DNA from: Massilia yuzhufengensis
GTDB lineage: Bacteria; Pseudomonadota; Gammaproteobacteria; Burkholderiales; Burkholderiaceae_D
Direction: 5' to 3'
Length of the DNA: 48,753 nt
Assembly: GCF_900112225.1 (NCBI RefSeq)
Contig: NZ_FOLD01000038.1
Coordinates: forward strand, 1-48,753
Part shown: one piece after another, positions 43,212-48,753 of the stretch
How positions within the stretch are numbered: position 1 is the first letter of the stretch
Layout of the letters: the number at the start of each line of letters is the position of its first letter
Made by a program: the position numbers and the translations under genes
Notes under the pieces: generated by a model
Told to the model about the DNA's origin: nothing
The model's input: only the letters and a program-made list of their open reading frames with translations
Database searches by the model: none

Positions 43212-45032
43212 ATGAAACCACACCTCCTTGCCTACGCCCTCCCCTTGATCCTGTTCGGCGCCGCCGCCACCGCGCGCGCCGACGTCGACTACCAGCTGCG
43301 CATCACCGACGCCGCCCAGCACCTGGCCGAAGTGCGCGCCAGCTTCCCGGCCACGCCCGGCACCACGCTGGACGTCTCGATGCCGAACTGGCGCACCGGC
43401 CGCTACAACATGCTCAACCTGGCCAACGGCGTGCGTCTGTTCAAGGCCTTCGACGCCAAGGGCGCGCCGCTGGCGGTGACCAAGACCGACAAGGGCACCT
43501 GGCGCGTCACGACCAAGCCGGGCGACGCGGTGACGGTGCAGTACGAGCTGTACGCGAACACGCTGGGCGAGCGCACCCGCCACATCGACGACACCCATGC
43601 CTACCTCGACGCCAGCGGCGTGTTCGTCTACGCCGCCCCGTTTCGCAAGGAGCCGGTGAAAGTGAAGCTGGACGTGCCGCAGGGCTGGCAGTCGCGTTCG
43701 GGCATGGAGAGCGGCGCCTGCGGTCACTGCTTCGTGGCGGCCGACTACGATGTGCTGGTCGACGCGCCGATCGAGACCGGCGTGCACGAATTCCATACCG
43801 CGCAGGTGGACGGCAAGACGATCGAGCTGGCGCTCTGGGGCCGCGGCAACCACGACGGCAAGCAGATCATGACCGACCTGAAGAAGATCGTCGTCGAGAC
43901 CGCCAAGCTCTACAAGGGCAAGTACCCGTTCCAGCGCTACCTGTTCATCGTCCACGCCACCGACGGCGTGGGCGGGGCCACCGAGCACGCCAATTCCACC
44001 GTGATCCAGACCCCGCGCTGGAATTTCGCGCCGCGCAAGCAGTACCTGAACTTCCTGCGCACCGCCGCGCACGAGTTCTATCACACCTGGAACGTCAAGG
44101 CCTACCGCCCGAAAGAGATGGTGCCCTACGACTACCAGAACGAGAACTACAACCGCCTGCTGTGGGTCGCCGAAGGCCACACCTCCTACTTCGAGGAGCT
44201 GATCGTGCTGCGCGCCGGGATCGAGAAGCGCGAGGAGTTCATGGAGGAATACGCGAAGCTGATCGACGACTACCAGCACCAGCCCGGCCGCTTCCAGCAA
44301 AGCGCGGCCGACGCCAGCTTCGACGAATGGATCGCGGTGGGCGGGGAGCGTGCGCGCAACGCCTCGGTGAACATCTATTCGAAGGGCCAGCTGCTGGCGC
44401 TGATGATGGACCTCGAGCTGCGCCGCCAGACCAATAACGCCCGCGGCCTCGAGGACGTGCACCGCATCCTGTTCGAGCAGCATTCCACCGCCCAGGGCGG
44501 CTACGACGTGGCGGCCATGCAGGCGGCGCTGCGCGCGGTGAGCGGCCAGGATTGGCGCAGCTGGTGGGCCACCTACGTGGACGGCACCGCCGAGATCCCG
44601 TTCGACACCCTGCTGGCCCAGGCCGGCCTGCAGAAACTGGTCGACGTGCCGAAGGACCAGGAACAGAAAACCGAATGGTGGGCCGGCTGGACCCTGCGCG
44701 AAGGCAGCGACCCGGCCGTGGTCACCGTCGTCGAGCGCGACGGCCCGGCGTGGAAGGCCGGCGTGGTGGCGGGCGATACGCTGGTGGCGGTCAATGGGCT
44801 GCGCGTCTCGGCCAAGGACATCGCAGACAAGATGTCGCTCACCAAGGCCGGCCCCTTCAACGTCCACCTGTTCCGCCGCGATGAACTGGTGCAGCTCCAG
44901 CTGGCGCCGACGCAGCAGCCGAAGGGCAAGGCCAAGATCAAGGCCCTGGACAAGCCGGGCGCCGCGCAAAAAGCGCTCAATGCCGCCTGGCTCGGCGTGG
45001 CCTGGCCGAAGGAAGAAGCCAGGAAGCCGTAA
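43212..45032 (+). CDS. M61 family (glycyl aminopeptidase-type) exported metallopeptidase
   Basis: A 606-residue periplasmic peptidase with a signal peptide (MKPHLLAYALPLILFGAAATARA), the M61 N-terminal beta domain (DVSMPNWRTGRYNML), the catalytic zinc motif His287-Glu288-x-x-His291 (AAHEFYHTWNVKAYRP), and a C-terminal PDZ domain (EGSDPAVVTVVERDGPAWKAGV). The third ligand region is LLWVAEGHTSYFEE. Relatives cleave N-terminal Gly/Ala. It is transcribed divergently from the XRE regulator; control by it is possible but not shown. Confidence 0.93.
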   Translation: MKPHLLAYALPLILFGAAATARADVDYQLRITDAAQHLAEVRASFPATPGTTLDVSMPNWRTGRYNMLNLANGVRLFKAFDAKGAPLAVTKTDKGTWRVTTKPGDAVTVQYELYANTLGERTRHIDDTHAYLDASGVFVYAAPFRKEPVKVKLDVPQGWQSRSGMESGACGHCFVAADYDVLVDAPIETGVHEFHTAQVDGKTIELALWGRGNHDGKQIMTDLKKIVVETAKLYKGKYPFQRYLFIVHATDGVGGATEHANSTVIQTPRWNFAPRKQYLNFLRTAAHEFYHTWNVKAYRPKEMVPYDYQNENYNRLLWVAEGHTSYFEELIVLRAGIEKREEFMEEYAKLIDDYQHQPGRFQQSAADASFDEWIAVGGERARNASVNIYSKGQLLALMMDLELRRQTNNARGLEDVHRILFEQHSTAQGGYDVAAMQAALRAVSGQDWRSWWATYVDGTAEIPFDTLLAQAGLQKLVDVPKDQEQKTEWWAGWTLREGSDPAVVTVVERDGPAWKAGVVAGDTLVAVNGLRVSAKDIADKMSLTKAGPFNVHLFRRDELVQLQLAPTQQPKGKAKIKALDKPGAAQKALNAAWLGVAWPKEEARKP

Positions 45033-45062
45033 TCGTCCGACCTGTCCCGCGCGCGCTGCCCG

Positions 45063-45791
45063 TCAGTCGCGCGCGGTGCGCCACACCTGCTGCTTGGCCG
45101 GTGTTTCATCGCTCGGGCAGTTGGTCAGCCTGATCTTGCCGTGCATTTCGATCATTTCGATATTGGTCGCCGGTGACCGCTCCGTGACGCAGTAGGTGCG
45201 GCGCCCCGTGATGACGCGCGTGCGGCGCGCGCCGTCGCCCGTGTTGTTCACCAGCTCCTCCACCTTCGGCGCTTCCCACAGGCGCGGCGGGGCCAGCGCG
45301 TGCGCCTGCTCCATGCTTTCCCTCATGCGGATCTGCGGGCTGTCCGGCGGCGCCACGATGGTCGCCTTGTTCTCCTTGCGCAGCGCGCGGTCGATGCTGC
45401 CGACGCTGCGCCGGGCGCTTTCCATGATCTGCTCGACGCTCGGCCTGGCCGGCGCTTCGGTTGCGGGCGCTGCCGGCACAAGCGGCGCTTCGGGTTCAGG
45501 CGCCACCGCGGGCGTGGGCGCTGCTGGACGAGAGACGGGCAGCGCGGCGCGCCCGGGCGCCGCACCGGCACGCGGGCGCACCGTTTCCCGCAGCAGCACC
45601 TGCGGCTCGATGCGCGGCGGCGGCAGGCGCAGCCACTGGACGGCGGCCTCCGGCGCCTGCACCTGCGGCGGCAAGGTGCGCGCCACCTGCCAGAGCACCA
45701 CCAGGGCCAGGTGCACGAACACGGTCACGGCAAGGCCGGCCGCGCGGGTGTCGCCTGGAACGGCGGGAATGCGTAAGGGGAAACTGGCCAT
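45063..45791 (-). CDS. TonB-like N-terminus protein without TonB C-terminal domain
   Basis: A 242-residue protein. The start is at ATG 45791 (MASFPLRI); the frame is open 23 codons further. One TM helix (about residues 20-40, LAVTVFVHLALVVLWQVA) is followed by a Pro/Ala-rich spacer of about 90 residues, as in TonB. The C-terminus (GRRTYCVTERSPATNIEMIEMHGKIRLTNCPSD) has two Cys and no YP/TonB beta fold. It lies divergently beside the TonB-dependent receptor, so a role in energy transfer or envelope anchoring is possible but unproved. Confidence 0.75.
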   Translation of the reverse strand: MASFPLRIPAVPGDTRAAGLAVTVFVHLALVVLWQVARTLPPQVQAPEAAVQWLRLPPPRIEPQVLLRETVRPRAGAAPGRAALPVSRPAAPTPAVAPEPEAPLVPAAPATEAPARPSVEQIMESARRSVGSIDRALRKENKATIVAPPDSPQIRMRESMEQAHALAPPRLWEAPKVEELVNNTGDGARRTRVITGRRTYCVTERSPATNIEMIEMHGKIRLTNCPSDETPAKQQVWRTARD

Positions 45792-45884
45792 ACGCGGCAG
45801 TATAGCCAAGGCCGCATCCCCCTTACTCTCCAATTCTTGCAGCCGCGATTTACCCATCATGGGAATAAACCCCGGTTATACATG

Positions 45885-45896
45885 CACAACGTTGTG
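45885..45896. promoter_or_regulatory. Palindrome in the TonB-like/receptor divergent gap
   Basis: CACAAC / GTTGTG, a perfect 12-bp palindrome, lies 70 bp before the receptor's start in the 175-bp intergenic gap. It is a candidate operator; the regulator is not known, and it does not look like a Fur box. Confidence 0.4.
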
Positions 45897-45966
45897 TTAA
45901 TGCTACAAGGCCTTGGTGCTCACCGAACTGATTGCGTAGTATGCAATCTTTCCCTCGGAGAAATCT

Positions 45967-48363
45967 GTGCTCACACTCAAACGCCTTCCCCAGTCGGTCC
46001 TGCTCGCCCTGTACGGCGGCGCCGCTTTTGCCTCCCTGATTCCTGCCGCCTACGCACAGAGCGAGGCCCCGGCCGCCGCGCAAGGGGACGTCATTCCCAG
46101 CGTGAGCATTGTCGGCTCGCGCCGCGTCGGCGCCGCCTCCTCCACCGACACCGCGGTGCCGGTCGACTTCATCCCGATGACGAAAGCTACCGAACAGGGC
46201 GGCCAGTTCGACCTGGCGCAAGTGCTGAACAACGTCTCGCCCTCGTTCAATTCCACACGCCAGACCGGCGCCGACGGCGCCGACCTGGTGGACTCCGCCG
46301 CCCTGCGCGGCCTGGGGTCGGACCAGACCCTGGTGCTGGTCAACGGGAAGCGCCGCCACACCACGGCCCTGGTCAACCTGTTCGGTGCGCGCAACCGCGG
46401 CAACACCGGCACCGACATGAACGCGCTGCCGCTGATGGCCATCCGTAATGTGCAGGTGCTGCGCGACGGCGCCGCCGCCCAATACGGCTCGGACGCGATC
46501 GCCGGCGTGATCAACATCGAACTGAAGAAAAGCCTGGGCTGCGAATCGGTGCTCGGCTACGGCCAGTACAGCGAAGGCGACGGCGAGAACTGGCTGGCCT
46601 CGGCCTACTGCGGCGTGGCCGTCGGCGGCGGCGTGCTGGGCATCACCGGCGAATACTACGACCGCGGCCGCTCCAACCGCGCCGAGGAAGGCAACCCGCG
46701 CATCATCGGCGACACCAAGGCCCAGAACAAGACCCTGTACGTGAACGGCGAGTTCCCGGTCGGCAGCGGCAAGCTGTACGTCACCGCCGGCGCCCAGACC
46801 CGCGACGCCTCGTCGGCGGCGTTTGCCCGCGGCGGCCTGGGTTCGGACGACATCCCGTCGCGCAATTCGGCCGCGATGTACCCGGGCGGTTTCGTCCCCT
46901 TCATCAACGGCGACGTCGACGACCGCTGGGGCACCGTGGGCTACCGCTGGCGCGCCGGCGAATGGAATGCCGACCTGTCGCAGACCTACGGCTACAACCG
47001 CCTGAAGTACAACATCGCCAACACCCTCAACGCCTCGATCGCCAACCTCGATTTGTCGCGCGGCGGGCGCGGGATCAGCCCAAGCAGCTTCGATGCGGGC
47101 GGCTTCTCGTTCCGCCAGGCCACCACCAACCTGGACGTCTCGCGCTTCTACAACGGCGTGGCCAACGGCATGAACCTGGCCTTCGGCCTCGAGCACCGCC
47201 GCGAAAACTACCAGATCTTCGCCGGCGAAACCGGCTCCTGGATCGACGCCGACGGCGTGGGTATAGGGGGCAACGCCGGCAGCCAGGGCTTCCCGGGCTT
47301 CCAGCCGGGCGACCAGACCGACGCCGACCGCCATTCCAGCGCCGGCTACCTCGACGTCGAGGTCGACCTCACCGACCGCTTCAAGCTGCAGGCCGCGCTG
47401 CGCCACGAGCGCTATTCGGACTTTGGCTCGACCACCACCGGCAAGCTGGCCGGCGCATACAGGATCAACCCAAGTGTGCTGCTGCGCGGTTCGGCCAGCA
47501 CCGGCTTCCGCGCGCCCTCGCTGCAGCAGGTGTACTTCTCGTCGACCTTCACCGACTTCGTCAGCGGCCAGCCGCTTGACGTGGTGCTGGCGCCCAACGG
47601 CGGCCCGGTGGCCAATGCAGCCGGCATTCCGCAACTGAAAGACGAGCAATCGAAGAGCTACACGCTGGGCCTGACCTGGTCGCCGGGCCAGGGCACCTCG
47701 CTCACCGCCGACCTGTACCGCATCAACATCGACGACCGCATCGTGCTGTCCGGGCGTTTTGATGCCGACAACTACCCGGCCCTGGGCGCCACCCTGCAGC
47801 GCCTGGGCGTGGGCCAGGCCCAGTTCTTCGTCAACTCGGTCGACACCAAGACCCAGGGCCTGGACCTGACGCTGTCGAACCGCACCGATGTCGGCAACGG
47901 CAAACTCAATACCTACCTGGCCCTGAACTTCAGCAAGACCGAAGTGACCGGCGTGCACGCGCCGAGCGCGCTCGCCGGCTTCGAGGACGTGCTGCTGGAA
48001 GCGCGCGAGCGCCTCTTCATCGAGGAAGGCGCGCCGCGCCGCAAGGCCACGCTGGGCTTCGACTACACCCTGGGCCAACTGGAAACGGCGCTGCGCATCG
48101 TGCACTTCGGCCCGCAGACCCTGGGCACCTTCTCGGGCCCGCCGGTGCCGGACCAGTACTACAAGGCCAAGACCTCGGCCGACCTGTCGTTCACCTGGGC
48201 GTTTACCGAGAAAACCAAGTTCACGGTGGGCGGCACCAACATCTTCAACGTCAAGCCGACGGTGCAGGATGCGAACGAGACCGACAATGGCTTCAAGTAT
48301 GAAAGCGTGCAGTTCGGCCTGAACGGCGCGGCGCTGTTCGCGCGCCTGTCGCACCGGTTCTGA
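45967..48363 (+). CDS. TonB-dependent outer membrane receptor
   Basis: A 798-residue TonB-dependent transporter. The signal peptide (LLALYGGAAFASLIPAAYA) is followed by a plug domain (about residues 45-170) with DSAALRGLGSDQTLVLVNGKRRH and LRDGAAAQYGSDAIAGVINIEL. A 22-strand-type barrel follows, ending LFARLSHRF with the C-terminal Phe for BAM recognition. The ligand is unknown; no Fur box is seen. It starts at GTG 45967 with SD GGAG at 45957-45960. Confidence 0.93.
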   Translation: MLTLKRLPQSVLLALYGGAAFASLIPAAYAQSEAPAAAQGDVIPSVSIVGSRRVGAASSTDTAVPVDFIPMTKATEQGGQFDLAQVLNNVSPSFNSTRQTGADGADLVDSAALRGLGSDQTLVLVNGKRRHTTALVNLFGARNRGNTGTDMNALPLMAIRNVQVLRDGAAAQYGSDAIAGVINIELKKSLGCESVLGYGQYSEGDGENWLASAYCGVAVGGGVLGITGEYYDRGRSNRAEEGNPRIIGDTKAQNKTLYVNGEFPVGSGKLYVTAGAQTRDASSAAFARGGLGSDDIPSRNSAAMYPGGFVPFINGDVDDRWGTVGYRWRAGEWNADLSQTYGYNRLKYNIANTLNASIANLDLSRGGRGISPSSFDAGGFSFRQATTNLDVSRFYNGVANGMNLAFGLEHRRENYQIFAGETGSWIDADGVGIGGNAGSQGFPGFQPGDQTDADRHSSAGYLDVEVDLTDRFKLQAALRHERYSDFGSTTTGKLAGAYRINPSVLLRGSASTGFRAPSLQQVYFSSTFTDFVSGQPLDVVLAPNGGPVANAAGIPQLKDEQSKSYTLGLTWSPGQGTSLTADLYRINIDDRIVLSGRFDADNYPALGATLQRLGVGQAQFFVNSVDTKTQGLDLTLSNRTDVGNGKLNTYLALNFSKTEVTGVHAPSALAGFEDVLLEARERLFIEEGAPRRKATLGFDYTLGQLETALRIVHFGPQTLGTFSGPPVPDQYYKAKTSADLSFTWAFTEKTKFTVGGTNIFNVKPTVQDANETDNGFKYESVQFGLNGAALFARLSHRF

Positions 48364-48402
48364 CCCGGTAACATTGCGCCGCCAAGGGCCCTTTCCGGGG
48401 TA

Positions 48403-48439
48403 ATGCCGTTCAGTTAAGACTGAACGGCATTTTTATTTT
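48403..48439 (+). terminator. Intrinsic terminator of the TonB receptor gene
   Basis: ATGCCGTTCAGT / ACTGAACGGCAT, a perfect 12-bp stem with loop TAAG, followed by TTTTATTTT. Confidence 0.92.
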
Positions 48440-48480
48440 GTCGTTGTAAACGTTCCGCATCGCTGTTAACCTTCGTCGCC

Positions 48481-48753
48481 ATGTTCGACGACACCCTCCA
48501 TTTCCTGGCAAATCAACTCGAGTCTCCCGATTGGGCAAGGCTGGGCGAGCATTTGCCGTATGAATGGGTCGAGCAGGCGGTCCTGAGCACGGAAGCGACG
48601 AGCATCCGACATCGACGCTTGCCTGCCGAGCAGGTGGTATGGCTTATGGTGGCCCTAGCTTTGTACAGGCACAAATCGATCAGCGAAGTGCTGGACGATC
48701 TCGGCTTGGCGATACCGGATTCACAGACGCCATTCGTCAGCAAGAGCGCTGCG
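48481..48753 (+). mobile_element. IS4-family transposase, 5' end, cut by the window
   Basis: ATG 48481 opens a frame running off the window (91 residues seen). The start MFDDTLHFLANQLES is followed by WARLGEHLPYEWVEQAVLST, RRLPAEQVVWLMVALALYRHKSI and VLDDLGLAIP, which match the N-terminal domain of IS4 transposases. Codon use is more AT-tolerant (TTG, CGA, ATA) than in neighbours. The catalytic DDE domain lies beyond the edge. The left inverted repeat of the IS should lie within about 48440-48480 but was not identified. It inserted just after the receptor's terminator. Confidence 0.85.

Noticed and set aside
45850..48354. 834-residue open frame antisense to the TonB-dependent receptor
   Set aside because: Same reason: it mirrors the receptor's codon pattern and shows no recognisable protein.

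Overview
The window is GC-rich chromosomal DNA of a betaproteobacterium, most likely Oxalobacteraceae of the Massilia/Telluria group. The reasons are the style of the housekeeping proteins (MutS, SlyD, BamC-DapA, PyrG-KdsA-Eno-FtsB), the TrpH/YciO neighbourhood, and the many chemosensory, diguanylate cyclase and TonB-type genes. The genus is inferred from memory of such proteins, not from a search. Coding density is high: 45 genes or gene remnants, no tRNA or rRNA, no CRISPR, no prophage, and no intergenic gap over 300 bp.

Left third (1-15 kb): mutS overlaps a secreted, apparently degenerate metallophosphoesterase. slyD and the ribosomal oxygenase gene diverge from a mirror-image promoter. 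An Ala-rich lipoprotein gene with a structured leader follows. A long minus-strand run then carries dapA-bamC, a methyltransferase, an M50 protease, yciO, htpX (with a good sigma-32-type promoter) and a TrpH-like PHP phosphatase. Next come a FlgO-like protein with a partner lipoprotein, and an alpha/beta hydrolase.

Middle (15-27 kb): a gamma-carbonic-anhydrase gene broken by an apparent one-base deletion lies just before hslO (Hsp33), behind a second sigma-32-like promoter. After these come a secreted unknown, dps, and the minus-strand cluster pyrG-kdsA-eno-ftsB, which ends in an orphan antitoxin-like gene. A YjgN/M48 membrane pair and a chemoreceptor follow; the chemoreceptor's leader can fold into a three-stem RNA that closes at the start codon.

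Right half (27-48.7 kb): a class A penicillin-binding protein, a cytochrome c, a DUF4139 protein, a hybrid histidine kinase with a MEDS protein, and dnaE2. dnaE2 diverges from a PhzF-like gene across a perfect LexA box. Then come a cupin, a PAS-GGDEF cyclase ending in a roughly 98-nt hairpin element, an RcnB-like protein, an XRE-cupin regulator with a GNAT enzyme, an M61 peptidase, a TonB-like protein, a TonB-dependent receptor, and the 5' end of an IS4-family transposase cut by the window edge.

Stress control recurs: two sigma-32-like promoters serve envelope and redox proteostasis (htpX, hslO), a LexA box serves mutagenic repair (dnaE2), and Dps protects DNA. At least six palindromic REP-like hairpins sit near gene ends. 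The most promising undescribed items are the chemoreceptor RNA leader, the lipoprotein leader, the SOS-linked PhzF-like gene that lacks the family's catalytic Glu, and the orphan antitoxin in the division/enolase cluster.
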